Source: Paraphoma chrysanthemicola (Eukaryota > Ascomycota > Dothideomycetes > Pleosporales > Phaeosphaeriaceae). Taken from it: 64,000 nt of DNA. Positions 45,909 through 57,650 of the stretch are shown piece after piece; position 1 is the first letter of the stretch; the number at the start of each line of letters is the position of its first letter. The notes beneath the pieces were generated by a model that did no database searches, was not told where the DNA came from, and was given only the letters and a program-made list of their open reading frames with translations. Where the stretch lies: NCBI GenBank assembly GCA_020744225.1, contig JAGMWG010000010.1, forward strand, positions 1,549,686 through 1,613,685, read 5' to 3'. The position numbers were made by a program, and so were the translations under genes.

Positions 45909-47103
45909 GGTGGTTAGATGGTGGGCGACCACTGTCGCGGAAATGGCAATTGTGACGGCCGTATGAGGCCCAAATTCTACTTACCACTTTATTTATACCT
46001 TATTGTCCATCTACAGTACAAGATTTGTACTTGGAAGTACACATACAAGCTGTGTAAAAATGATCCCAATCTACAAACAAGCTAGCAAAGAATCCTTAGG
46101 CGTCCGACGCGGAGGAGAATTCCGTAAGCTATCATGCTTGCCCACAGTTACCCCGCAATCATTCCGTACCTATTCTTGTAACGTTGCAAAGTCCGAGTCA
46201 TGGCTGGAACGCATAGCCAACCTGGAGCTGGAGAGCAATTGAGGGTATCGGTCTGAAATAGCCCGAACGGACACTTCTACTCGACAAGTTGCGGGGCTGG
46301 GTCTTGAGTGTGACAGGTTTGATCCAGAAATTACCTAACTGAAGGAACTCGTCCAGGCGAGCTTCCGTCACCTGGTCCCACAACAACGTAACCGATCAAG
46401 ACCGTGCAATAACGAAATAGGGCGGCTTGACAGCTGACTGTAGCTACTCGGAATGACTTACAGTCAAGGCAACAACCCCGAGCTATAGCTCAAGCTATTC
46501 GGCTCAATCGCCTCCGACCTTGGAAACTTCCTCGTACGTCGTTTAGGTCGCACTGCCTGTGTTATACGCGTATAGCAATACGGCCACACTAACAAATACG
46601 CAAATCGCATTCACAGCACTAGCTCATTCAGGTTAGCGGTGCGCCTGAAGCCCCTCGGATCACTGTTGGCATGCATAAGCCTGTACTGTTTGCTGGACAA
46701 TGCCTCGCTATGGGCAGGGTTCTGAGTTGCGGAGACAACACGCAGCTCGCCTAACTATCCTACAGACGCAAGAGCCTGATCCGAGGAGTCGGCCACGGCG
46801 TTTTTTGGGTGCGTCCCCGTTCAAATGCACAAGAGCGCTGAGAGATGAATGCTTCGGCTATATTCAAGTAGATCATTGGTTCATGACATTCGCTCGTATT
46901 AGGAATGACCACTGGAGGCTGAATGGCCAGAACGTGAACACAGTTTGGACATACCGATGTACTTTCGTGGGAGGCGGAGCAAGGAGCAAACGTAAAGATC
47001 GTGTTTACTTTCCATTCATCGAGCATAAAGGGCTTGAATAGGATTATTCGCAACTTAGAGATGTAAAAAGAGTGGACTTGCAGCTCATGTACAGGCTCTA
47101 TGA
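45909..47103. other. Intergenic, 1.2 kb, nothing recognised
   Basis: Promoter side of the saponin hydrolase-like gene and 3' side of the GH1 gene. A 113-codon plus-strand frame at 46,700 has an ATG but a composition (many Arg, no motif) that I take as chance. Confidence 0.5.
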
Positions 47104-48609
47104 TTAAACTTGTCTTCTCCTCTGGAAAGTGTCTCTCAAATACCACGCCGAACCTTTCGGTGTCCTTTTCAGCGTGTCAAAATCGACATGGACAATTCCA
47201 TACCTCGGCCCATATCCAGCTGCCCACTCGTAATTATCCATCAGACTCCAAGCATAGTAGCCCGTGACGTCTACTCCATCCTCGTAAATCGCACGCGAAA
47301 TCGCGTCAAGATAGAGCCCAAAGTACCTCTGGCGGAACGTGTCGTTTATGGCAACCTGCAGATCCTCTTCGCCAACGCAGGGACAACCGTTCTCCGTTAT
47401 GATGACGGGAAGACGATAACGCTTCCATACCCAATTGAGCAGCTTACGGAACCCTTCGGGTGCGACACGGAGCCATTGTTGCGCTGATTTCGGTCCTATT
47501 TCTACACCATCACTGTTTACTGGGCCTTCCTCGATGTTACTTGTCCAGTCGTCGCTGGCAGGGGTGTCAGTCAACTGTCGCGCATACTTTGTTGAGTAGT
47601 GGTTCATGCCGTAGAACGCGTTGAACTGGGCCGTTTGACGGAGGAGCTCCAGATCTTCCGAGGTGAATTCTGGCAACCGCGTATCGAGGTATTGTCGCAT
47701 GGCGAATGGGTAGTCTTGTCCCAGGAAAATGGTGTCTCCGAACCATCCAATGTAGAACACCATCCTGCGTTCGGCGGCGTCGATGTCTGTTTGCTTTTGC
47801 GAATCAAAAGGCTCATAGAAATGGCCGTTCAAGACAATAGAGATACTTCCGTTCTGCGATGACTGAAATTCCGAGATATAAATCTGAACCACCGACGCAT
47901 GGGAGAGGATGATGGTATGCCCTACGCGCCATGGTTCTGTCGTTGTATCTTTGCCTTGCTCACGGCAGTGACCAGGTGCAAGCGTGCCGTTCAGATGGGC
48001 GAAGATAGAGATGATGTAAGGCTCATTGAATGTGATCCATTTCTTCACGCGACTGCCGAATCGAGAGAAACACAAGCGAGCGTAATGGATGAAGTCTGCT
48101 CGGAACTCATCCGTGTTCAGAAATCCACCGTAACTATCGTATAGCCCCTGGGGTAGGTCCCAGTGATATAGTGTTACGACTGGTTCAATGTCGTGCTCCA
48201 GAAGCTTGTTGATGAGCTTGTCGTAGAATGCGATTCCTTCCTCGCTGATTGCGTCTTCACGTCCACCCAGTGGAATGATGCGAGACCATGATAGAGAGAA
48301 TCTATAGACATCGACATCGAGCGTTGACATCAGATCGACGTCCTCAGGCATCCGGTTGTAGTGATCACAGGCGACATCTGCGTGCTCGCCATTGGTCCGC
48401 GATGGTTCAGTGTGCGAAAATGTGTCCCAGATAGACTTCCCTTTCCCCCCTCGATCAACACCACCTTCGATTTGGTAGGCTGCTGTAGCAGTACCCCAGG
48501 AGAAATTGAAAGGGAGGGGAAGCTCTTGGACATGTCCGTGGTGACCGGGTGGTTCGTTATATTTGGTGACGACATCCGTCGCCTGGAACATCGAAGCCTC
48601 TGCAGACAT
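47104..48609 (-). CDS. GH1 beta-glucosidase
   Basis: Intronless, 501 residues from the ATG at 48,609 (MSAEASMFQATDVV); the frame opens further upstream without an ATG. The (beta/alpha)8 GH1 pattern is complete: FNFSWGTATAAYQIEGG, VTLYHWDLPQGL, acid/base Glu in WITFNEPY, FYGMNHYSTKYA, nucleophile Glu in VIITENGCP, and YYAWSLMDNYEWAAGYGPRYG for the aglycone and glucose site. No signal peptide, so it is probably intracellular. It would cleave beta-glucosides taken up by the cell, such as flavonoid, stilbene or phenolic glucosides. It is divergent from the GH78 gene over 645 bp. Confidence 0.95.
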   Translation of the reverse strand: MSAEASMFQATDVVTKYNEPPGHHGHVQELPLPFNFSWGTATAAYQIEGGVDRGGKGKSIWDTFSHTEPSRTNGEHADVACDHYNRMPEDVDLMSTLDVDVYRFSLSWSRIIPLGGREDAISEEGIAFYDKLINKLLEHDIEPVVTLYHWDLPQGLYDSYGGFLNTDEFRADFIHYARLCFSRFGSRVKKWITFNEPYIISIFAHLNGTLAPGHCREQGKDTTTEPWRVGHTIILSHASVVQIYISEFQSSQNGSISIVLNGHFYEPFDSQKQTDIDAAERRMVFYIGWFGDTIFLGQDYPFAMRQYLDTRLPEFTSEDLELLRQTAQFNAFYGMNHYSTKYARQLTDTPASDDWTSNIEEGPVNSDGVEIGPKSAQQWLRVAPEGFRKLLNWVWKRYRLPVIITENGCPCVGEEDLQVAINDTFRQRYFGLYLDAISRAIYEDGVDVTGYYAWSLMDNYEWAAGYGPRYGIVHVDFDTLKRTPKGSAWYLRDTFQRRRQV

Positions 48610-49254
48610 AGCGAGACAGCCAACTATCGTATTGGTGATGGATGTCTCTTCTCTCACCCTCTTAGAACGTTCCTTGATCGGCTTTTTTGCAGCATCAACC
48701 GACGGAAATTTCGGCAGCAATTACACCGGCCCATGAGAGTATCTCAAGAGTCAGCGAGTGCGGCACATCTAGAGGCATCCTTCGGGGCAATGTCTGCTGG
48801 TCTATAGATATCTAGCATTTTGCCGCTGGTAAATTTACAGGGTAGGAGCTATTGTCTTGTCCATTTGCGTCTTAGCGGAACAAGGACCCACAAATTCTTC
48901 CAATCCCTGTTCAGCGACACGAAAATCGCCTTTCCCTTTTCAGTCGTGATGAACTCTAATCGCCTGGTCGCTTATGGAAATGTCCCAGGGCAGATATGAT
49001 TCGCAGATCGCTCCATGAACAATATGAAGTCGCGCCAAGGGAGCTTATCCGAAGTGTGGCATGATGAAACAATTTTAGTTAGTCACATCCAGAAGGCAAT
49101 TACAAACGAGCGTTTAGGGGATGCCCGGCTATCTTTCTCAAAATCCATGTACCACATTGTTTTTGTTTCTCCATTGTTGGGCTCCTCGTAATCGCAGCCT
49201 TGGTTCGAACCTCTCTCCACTGCGCTTCTCTAAGACATAGTGTTGCTCGTCAAG
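48610..49254. promoter_or_regulatory. Divergent promoter, GH1 and GH78 genes
   Basis: 645 bp between the ATGs of two glycosidases, consistent with joint regulation. No specific operator could be supported. Confidence 0.4.
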
Positions 49255-52061
49255 ATGGCGAGAGTCACAGATGTCCGCTTCGAGCATTATCTCCCAGGCT
49301 GTACCCTTGGAGTCCATGAAACTAGGCCGAGGCTCTCCTGGAAGCTCCACAACACTCCGAAAGACTTCAAACAACACGGCTATGATATCGAGCTTTCGCA
49401 TAGGATCGGCGTAGAACGGCCGGATGTTTTGTTAGCGAATGCTACGTCGTCACTTTCAAGCCTAGTACCGTGGCCGTTCGAGAAGAGCTTAAGCTCCCGT
49501 CAGAAGATATCCATTCGTGTTCGGGTTCGAAACGAGGCAGGGCAGAAAACTCCGTGGAGTGAACTAGCAGTCCTCGAGACCGGTCTGCTCAATCGCAGCG
49601 ACTGGCAGTGCGAACGCATCGCCGCGCCGTGGGGGCCTCGCACTCCTGGACCTGATTCCGAATGCCTGTTCCGAAGAGAGTTCCAGACCCTATACACCGT
49701 TGCCCGGGCACGTTTGTACATCACTGCCCAAGGTGTGTATGAATCCGAGATCAATGGCGAACGGATTGGTGACTATTTTCTTGCTCCCGGCTGGACGGCA
49801 TACGATGGAAGACTGCAATATCAGACCTACGATGTCACTACAATGGTATCCTCCAACGCAATTAACTGTATAGGAGTTCGTGTAGCTGAGGGCTGGTTTT
49901 GTGGACGTATTGGGTGGGAGGGCGGCCATCGTAACATTTGGGGCCCTCATCCAGCTCTAATGGTCCAGCTTGAGATTACGTACGCTGATTGCTCGACGGA
50001 AATTATCACATCTGGCACTTACTGGATGGTCGCTAGAGGTATGTAAGCAAGGAGCGCGGATGACACCGCTAGAGTATTAGCTGACGGCGGTCAAAATTTA
50101 GGCCCCATCCGCCTCGCCGAGCTGTATGACGGAGAAAAGTATGACGCAAGGTTGGAGGTTCCGAACTGGTCGTGTGCCAACCTTGGTACTGATAGCAGTT
50201 GGCATGAAGTCTTAGCCTTGTCGCCCCTGCCAGAAACAACAACGCTCACTTCTGGAACTGCTGAACCTGTGAAACGTCTCCAGATCATGCAGCCAAAACA
50301 AATTCTGCATAGTCCCTCTGGGAAAACGATCATTGACTTTGGCCAGAACATTGTAGGCTATGTGAAGCTGAAGAACATCCGAGGCGCCCGTGGCCATAAG
50401 ATCACAGTCAAACATGCCGAAGTCCTCGAGCATGACGAGCTCTGTACGAGGACTTTGCGTATATGCGAAGCGACCGATGAATACACGTTGCGAGGCCTCC
50501 AGTCTAGTGAATCATATGAGCCACGATTTACTTTTCATGGATTCCGCTACGTTCAGATCGACAATTGGCCAGGAGCATTGGAGCCCTCTTCAATCGAAGC
50601 TGTTGTTTGCCACACCGATATGAAAAACGCCGGTACATTTTCTTGCTCAGACGCTTTGCTCACCAAGTTATATCAAAACATTTGCTGGGGAATGCGGGGG
50701 AATTTTCTGTCTGTTCCTACTGACTGCCCGCAGAGAGACGAAAGACTGGGATGGTCTGGTGACCTTGCGCTGTTTGCGCCCGCTGCAGTTCTCATTTATG
50801 ATTGTTTCGGACTAATATCAAATTGGCTCGTTGATGTCGAATACGATCAATCAGTGCTTGGAGGCGTCCCGCCTATGGTCAGTCCAAATTCTACTATAGT
50901 GGATCCGGTCTGGTGCAGGAGGGTGCCTTGTGCAATTTGGCATGATGTGACCATCCTAGCTCCATGGGCGCTTTACGAAGAGACTGGAGATGTAGCCATT
51001 TTGGCTCGGCAGTATCCCAGCATGACGACGTGGTTGAGAGTTCTACCCAGAAACAAATCTGGCGCAACTCATTTATGGGATAACGCTGTTTTCCAGCTTG
51101 GGGTATGCTGCCAGATGACTATCTCACTCAGGTCTTTCTATGCTAATATTTTTAGGATTGGCTTGATCCAGGGGCACCGCCTGACGCACCGTGGAAGTCA
51201 TACACGGACGCCAGGATGATCGCCAATATGTTCCTCATCCGAAGCTTGAGGCTTATGGCTCGCATCTCCGACCTTCTAGGCAAGACAACCGAGAAACTTT
51301 CCTTTGAAGCCGAAGCGCGTGCCGCGCTAGCGCAGTTCCATGACGAATATGTGACGCCAAACGGCCGTATAGTCTCCGATACGCAGGCAACATACGCTTT
51401 GGCAATATGTTTCGACCTCTTGACACTTTCGCAGCGTGATCGGGCGAGCGAAAGGCTCGTTTACCTAGTCAGAAAGAACAATTTCAAGATTGCTACAGGC
51501 TTTGCCGCCACACCATTCATATGCGAAGCGTTAGCAACCACTGGAAACGTTCAGGTCGCGTACGCGTTGCTTTTAGAGAAGGAATGTCCGTCATGGCTCT
51601 ATGCTGTCACAATGGGTGCAACAACTGTGTGGGAGAGATGGGATAGCCTGCTTCCTGACGGCAGTGTCAATTCTGGTGACATGACATCCTTCAACCACTA
51701 CGCGTATGGCGCAGTAGCAAAATTTATGTACGAAAGAGTTGCAGGCCTGCAGCGATTGGAACCAGGATGGACGAAATGCAGGGTGGCCCCAGCCATTGGC
51801 GCACAATTCATGAATGCATCTGCATCGCATGTTACGCCGCACGGCACTATTTCTTTTTCATGGAAAAGGACGCCTGTCAGTCAAAACGTCGAGGCATTCC
51901 ATTTGGAAGTCTCAATACCGTATGGGGTCGTTGTTGAGGTCGTCATTCCGGAAGGTGCTAGCAATAGAACGCAAGAGGTTGGAGTTGGGGATTGGTCTTT
52001 TCAATCTTCATTCTCACCGGACTTTGAGTGGCCTATTATGCCTCTAAAACCGAAATCTTGA
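49255..52061 (+). CDS. GH78 alpha-L-rhamnosidase
   Basis: Three exons, 49255-50038, 50102-51102 and 51156-52061, give 896 residues, typical of the family. The N-terminal region (PRLSWKL..) is followed by the rhamnosidase N domain (RARLYITAQGVYESEINGER, APGWTAYDGRLQYQTYDV), then the concanavalin-like and (alpha/alpha)6 domains. The catalytic-site region TDCPQRDERLGWSGD contains the conserved acidic residues, and TTVWERWDSLLPDG and MTSFNHYAYGAVAKFMY close the active site. No signal peptide is visible, so it may be intracellular. It would remove terminal rhamnose from rutinosides, neohesperidosides or saponins. Paired with the divergent GH1 enzyme and followed by a sugar transporter, it forms a two-step deglycosylation unit. 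Confidence 0.94.
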
Positions 52062-52934
52062 GCTTTTCGAGGGTTCTCACCTTTATTAGCACAAAGTAAA
52101 GAAATCAAAATGGCGCTTTGCGATATGGTGACGTTTCGTCTGTTCTGGCCTCCATAATTCAATCTTGCATCGGAAGGGTGGGATGATTGAACTTCTGTTT
52201 TCGGTAGGCTATAATCCTGCGTTGTAGTGAGTGAATGACTCAGTCCGTTGACCAACTCTGCAATCCTTCTTGGCTCGCATGCAGCTTGTTTATCGAGAAT
52301 GATGTTTTGGTGACAGCAGCATTACTACGTGCCTTGAGAACCATCGGTACAATCAAGACCGAGCCGCTCGAACTGTCCACCGTGATATGCGAGGTTTGTC
52401 ACAAGCCCTGTCGAAAATCAGGGCGAGATTGCATGCAGCATTTCGCAGGAACGCCAAGAGAATTGTAAGCGAAGCTAGCTATACTCTGTAATACGCGTTA
52501 TACGGCTGAAAGCTCGTCAGTTGGACCCTCACCCCGCATTTGAATAAGGAGGGGGCATGGGCGGGAATCGAAGCATGCGGCCCCATGGGGTTCGAAGACC
52601 CGACAGCCGATCGGCCTTTGAACCCCGGAGAGGTCCATGGGTCGGCATTCGGGACATTCCTTGCCATTTTTACCACATTTGCCATGCTAGAACCTGCCCG
52701 CCTGACTGCCGAAGTTGCTGCCGAACATCGACTCAGCGTAAGGATTAGGCTTAGCGGTATCGAAGGGGCTCGCTTTGGCCTGTTTGTGGCTTCTTTAGCG
52801 GATTTGACTCTAGGAGCCTTAAGACCGTCGACCAAGTCAAGAAGCACTCATTTGCAAAGACAGCCTGTGTTCTACAGCAACAGTTTTTATTTTAATCCTC
52901 TCGGACTGGCACATTATCTTAGACTCCTTCCACC
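52062..52934. other. Intergenic, promoter of sugar transporter
   Basis: About 870 bp. Plus-strand frames here (for example from 52,540) lack family pattern. Nothing else recognised. Confidence 0.5.
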
Positions 52935-54727
52935 ATGACGACCTCGGCCGATTTCTCCAGGGAGAAGCTACCAACGGCTGTTGAACGTCTAGAAACTCAT
53001 GAAGATGTCAGTAATCCGAAAGACGCGGTTGCTGCTGCCGCAGCGAGAGGCCAGGCCGCGACAGGGTATGAAGACTTGACTCCCTGGGAGACGATCAAGA
53101 CGTTCAAGATGTCCACCGCGGTTTGCTTCGCTGCGGCTTTCAGCGCTGCCACCGATGGATATCAGATTGCGTAAGTCTACATCAGCAATATTTAGTATGC
53201 AATTGCTAGTGACTGATACAACGGAGTATGAATGCCAGTGTCATCGCGAACAAAGGCTTTGTCCGGACCTTCGCCACGAAGACCAACGCAAAAGGAGCCC
53301 TCTATCTCGAATCGCCAATTCTCACTGGCTGGAGTTCGATACAGTCTGTGGGTCAGATTATTGGCATGACAACCTTGCCCTTCATTTCGAACCGATACGG
53401 TCGGAAGATTGCGATGTACACATTCTGGGTTATCCTTGCTCTGAGTGTCCTGGTCGAGTGCCTTGCCAGAAAGTGGCAAGTCTGGCTCGTTGGGAAGCTT
53501 CTAGCTGGCATCGGCGTCGGATGCCTACAGTCGACATTGCCAACCTACATCGCCGAAGTTGCGCCAGTCCGGATTCGAGGCGGTTTGTTAATGTGTTACA
53601 GCTTCTGGTGGACCGTGGGTTCGTTCTTTTCTTACATTGCGATCCAGACCATGGCAAAACAGAAACCATATCACTGGCTTGAGCCCATCTACACGCAGTG
53701 GGCACAGATCGGAATCATGCTCATCATTTACGTTCTCCTTCCTGAAAGTCCGGCGTGGTGTGTCGGAGCCAACCAAATTGAGCGGGCAGAGAGAGAGCTC
53801 CGTAAGCTCAACGGAAACATCCCAGGCTATGACGTTCATCATCAAATCCAGGTACTAAGCCTGGCGGTCGAACACGAACGATCAGTAGCAGCGGAACAAC
53901 GTCGTGAGCATTGGACGGCTATTTTCCGAGGCACCGACGGCATGCGCACCCTAATCTCTTTGTGGACGAATATGTCGCAACAGTTCATTGGTCTCACGCT
54001 CTTTGGCACGTTTGGCACGTATTTCTTTCAACAAGCTGGTCTTAGCGACCCGTTTAAGATCAAGTGTATCACCTCATCGCTCAATATTGTTACTGTCTTA
54101 ATTGTTGTGCTGATCGCGGATCGCACTGGTCGACGGTGGATTGCTTGTACAGGCACCACCGTATGTTGGGTCGCTTGTGTATTCATTGGCATCTTGGGCG
54201 TTACGAAGAGAGTCCGGGCTACGGACTATCTATTCGTACTGTTTGCGTGCTGTTGGAGTAAGATGATTCTCTGAACCGTAGCTTTTGCTGACAGTACCTT
54301 AGATATTGGATTGACGGCCAATGGAGCGGCTGGCTGGGGATACATTGGAGAGATTTCGTCCCAGCGGCTTCGCCCATACACTGCCGGTTTTGGTGCCGCT
54401 AGCACATGCGTCATTGGCGTAGTCATGAACGTCCTGGTTCCGAAGATGACGAATACTGCAGACTGGAATTGGGGTTACAAGACTGGCTGGTTCTATGCTG
54501 GCGTTGGTTTGCCATTTGTCATTGGTATCTGGTTCTTGGTCCCGGAAACAAAGGGGTGAGTCAGAAACCAAGGTACCTCAATTTGCGTTTGTGTCCTGAC
54601 ATTCACAAACAGCCGTTCTGCAGCTGAGTTAGACGAGCTCTTCGAAAGAAAGATTAGGCCATGGCGCTTTTCAAAGACTGAGACGGCTACACAACGCCTT
54701 ATTGTTGCTGAGGCACGACGTGAATAG
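52935..54727 (+). CDS. MFS sugar transporter (sugar porter family)
   Basis: Four exons, 52935-53170, 53227-54257, 54303-54555 and 54613-54727, join in frame to 544 residues. The protein has a long cytosolic N-terminus (about 60 residues) and then twelve membrane segments. Sugar-porter signatures: NRYGRKIAM after TM2 (GRK), LPTYIAEVAPVRIRGGLL after TM5 (PxxxxE..P..xRG), LLPESPAWCV after TM6 (PESP), ADRTGRRW, and FLVPETKG near the end (PETKG). It resembles the fungal maltose/alpha-glucoside permease branch. Its place after GH78 suggests uptake of a glycoside or released sugar. It is the last intact gene of ordinary composition before the subtelomeric repeats. Confidence 0.93.
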
Positions 54728-54764
54728 TGTCGGGGCGTACCTGACTGAGACGACGTGACGAAAG

Positions 54765-55022
54765 AGGCCTAACCGAGACGACGCGACCATTCAGGCCTGT
54801 TATGTGCCGAAATTAGCTAGCGCCACTATTACGCTAAGCGAAAGCAGACAAAACAGCATACGAATAGCTATATACAAAAGGTTTGTTAATATTAGTAGGA
54901 TTACTTTAATCTATATAAGAAAGTTATTTATATTAGTCGTAATAGTAGAGTTATTACTTTATACATTAGAATAACTATATAGTTATAGCTAGGTAAGTTT
55001 TAATATATTTATAAGAGTTAGT
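54765..55022 (+). repeat. 258-bp subtelomeric direct repeat, copy 1
   Basis: Matches 56,337-56,594 along its whole length with no gaps (constant offset 1,572). It starts AGGCCTAACCGAGACGACGCG and ends AAGAGTTAGT. Nearly all differences are C/T or G/A transitions, as RIP leaves. It begins about 40 bp after the sugar transporter stop. Confidence 0.9.
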
Positions 55023-56224
55023 TGTTACGAACTAAGAGAATTAGTAGGCAGAGCGCAAGTTTTAAAGGCAGAAGGTATTCTATGCAGAATGCGCGACTAC
55101 AGAGCTGCTAATAAAGACTTAGCTCTGCACTAGCTAAGCGTTACGTAACGCGTTCTACAGATTCTAGAATGCTAAAAATATTCTACGTGTCTAGAATTCC
55201 TAGAACTTATCTTAAGAATCCTAGACTATTCTACAACACCTAGAGACTATAGAACCTTTAGAACTTATAGAATATCTTAAGTATATAGCTATAGGCAATA
55301 AGCTCCTATAGCTTATTATGTTTAACTTAGTATTTAATTTATAACTAGTTACTATTTACACTTAACTTATAGTTCTCTCTATCTATATTAGTATAACTCT
55401 CTACTATTAATTATTATTCTCTTAATCTATCTTATAGTAACCTTATCTAATTCTTCTTAATACTCTATTTCTAAGAACTAACTATAGAACCTTAAGTACA
55501 CAAAGTCTACTTCTAACTTTAGGTCTCTTTATACTTTAAACACTCTTAAGATAAGTAATATAGAAATAGATACCTTAACTTCTATTATAGCTAGTAAAGC
55601 TACTACTAAGAGATAAATCTCTAATAACTTCTATAGAGATTAGACTATACTTAAATTATAAATTATATAATAGAATCTTTACTTTTATCTCTATAATATA
55701 ATTAATAAAGTAAATAAAGTTACTAACGTAGTTATAACTATAAAAAGAAAGGTGCTTAATTAAGTAACTCTAAAACTTAAATAGTACTTTAATAGTAGTA
55801 TATAAGACCTAGCTAATACCTAGATTATTAAAGATTATAATAAGTTTAAGAAAGCTCTTAGAAAAGTATTCTCTATTACTAAGAAACTAACTATTATAGA
55901 AGATAAAATCTAACACCTCTAATAGACTTAGTCTGTAAGAGACTATACTAACTTATTCTAATAGTATTCTAATATGTATTTTACAAAGAAGGTAACTTCT
56001 CTTCTTTACTTTTACTAACAAAATTTTAGCGCTTACATAGATACTAAGGTTCTCTTCTTTACTTTTTTAAAGTGTAATTCTTTACTATTTTCTTACCTTA
56101 AAATTAATACAATTTTCGTATAGCTTATAGTAAGTAATTTTTAAATCTATTTATAATTTGTAGTACAATTAAGCGTAGTAAGCGTAAGATATATAGTAGA
56201 GCAGTTTATATATAGAGGTTGTAG
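55023..56224. repeat. AT-rich, RIP-like degraded DNA
   Basis: About 1.2 kb of TA-dinucleotide-rich sequence (many TATAG, TTAAG, CTTA words), full of stops in all frames. No recognisable protein remains. Probably a transposon or repeat eroded by repeat-induced point mutation. Confidence 0.7.
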
Positions 56225-56336
56225 AGGCCTAACTAAGACGACGCGACTATTTAGGCCTTACTAAGAGGAGGCTAACTATTAGGCCTTACTAAGAGGAGGC
56301 TAACTATTAGGCCTTACTAAGAGGAGGCTAACTATT
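56225..56336 (+). repeat. 28-bp tandem repeat, three copies plus a partial leader
   Basis: AGGCCTTACTAAGAGGAGGC (then TAACTATT) stands three times in exact tandem at 56,253-56,280, 56,281-56,308 and 56,309-56,336. It is preceded at 56,225 by a related 28-bp unit (AGGCCTAACTAAGACGACGC...), which also opens the 258-bp repeat copy 2 directly after the array. Confidence 0.92.
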
Positions 56337-56594
56337 AGGCCTAACTAAGACGACGCGACTATTCAGGCCTGTTATGTACTAAAATTAGCTAGCGCTACTA
56401 TCACGCTAAGCGAAAGTAGACAAAATAGTACGCGAATAGCTATATGCAAAAGGTTTGTTAATATTAGTAGAATTGCTTTAATCTATATAAGAAAGTTATT
56501 TGTATTAGTCGTAATAGTAGAGTTATTACTTTATGTATTAGAATAACTATATAGTTGTAGCTAGGTAAGTTTTATTATATTCATAAGAGTTAGT
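56337..56594 (+). repeat. 258-bp subtelomeric direct repeat, copy 2
   Basis: Second copy of 54,765-55,022, same orientation and length. It is followed by the remnant of a telomere-linked helicase reading frame. I first considered an LTR pair because of a TGTTATGT near the start, but no retroelement protein lies between the copies. Confidence 0.9.
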
Positions 56595-56899
56595 AAAGTT
56601 CTGCTGCAAACGTAGATTACGCAGCCTATTATAATAGTTATATTTTAGTAGAGTAATAACAGAACTTATATTTAGAAAAGAGGCTTTAGCAGCTTTATTT
56701 AAAGACAGCGCTTACTTAGCGTAGGCTATACACTTAATATATTGCTATATAAAAGTATTAACTACAAAGAAATATAGAAGGTTACTTTAAGGTACAGCTA
56801 GTAACTAAGATTACTACTTGTTCGTAGAACTCGTTAAGGTAACAGAAGATACGTAGCAAAGTAAGTACTCTTACTGTAGATAATGCAGAAAAGTACTTC

Positions 56900-57650
56900 T
56901 ACTATCTTTATAAGTATATAGTACTTATCTGTCTAGAACACGCAACAGGCGTACAGAATCTTAACTTACATTTTTGTAACTACTACGCCGTACTAGCTAA
57001 AGAGCAGAGAGTAATTATTAAGTAGTATAGCTAGGCTATAATTAAAAAAGCTAATTAGGTGCGCTTACTGTTACTAATAGAGAGGCTAATTAAAGAGCTT
57101 AGAAAGCTGCTAAGTAGATATTAATACACTAATATAGACTGTAATTATATCTCTATTAATAAAGTCGTCTTCTAGACACACTATAAGAAAGAGCACAAGC
57201 TGTAATAAGTAGGTAATATAAGTAAGCTCTATATAGAAGTTAAGGTGTAGATATTCTTCTAGATAGGTAGGTTGCAGTAATACTTTGTAGTTAATAAAGC
57301 TAATAATAAGAATAAGCTGTCTGCTGTAGTTAAGGTGCAAGATAAGGTAGATAAGCTACTTGCTAGTTAGAGTAAGACGAAGCAGCTAGAGAAAGAAAAG
57401 GTGTAGGTTATGGACGCGGAGGCGGTAAAGACAGACAGGACTAGCTAGTTTAAGTAGACTAGGTAGCTAGAGCATCTTATAAAATAGAACTAAATACATC
57501 TTATATATTAGATTTAACTACCTAGCGCGTATAAAGTAAAGCTAAAGTAAGCTGCTAAGCTAATAGAGCTGCTTATTAAAAGAAGCGTTAAGAGCTTATT
57601 AATGCTTGTATACAAGACGCGATAATAGCTAAAGAGTGTAAAATAATATA
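56900..57650 (+). pseudogene. Decayed copy of telomere-linked helicase N-terminus (OrsD-like region)
   Basis: One frame from about 56,930 to 57,640 is interrupted by more than twenty TAG/TAA codons but contains no indel. It still aligns with the N-terminus of the helicase gene that follows. LICLEHATGVQNLNLH matches LVCKQHHTGVVNLDRH. KVQIFF then LQQYFVV (with stops read as Gln) matches KVQTFF then LQKYFIV. TDRTS*FK*TR*LEHL matches TDKTGWFTRTKWLPFL, stops falling at Trp positions. Stops at Gln (CAG/CAA to TAG/TAA) and Trp (TGG to TAG) are what CpA-to-TpA RIP makes. A dead second copy, same orientation, toward the telomere. Confidence 0.8.

Noticed and set aside
46700..47041. 113-codon plus-strand frame with ATG
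   Set aside because: No recognisable domain, Arg-rich shadow-like composition, no fungal start context.
52500..52640. Possible tRNA (GGTTCGAA-like word and GGGAATCGAA)
   Set aside because: Arms do not pair into a cloverleaf on either strand and no acceptor stem could be built.
54765..56594. LTR retrotransposon flanked by the 258-bp repeats
   Set aside because: TG start is suggestive, but the 1.3 kb between the copies shows no gag/pol remnant, no primer-binding site or polypurine tract that I can support, and the ends lack a clear CA.
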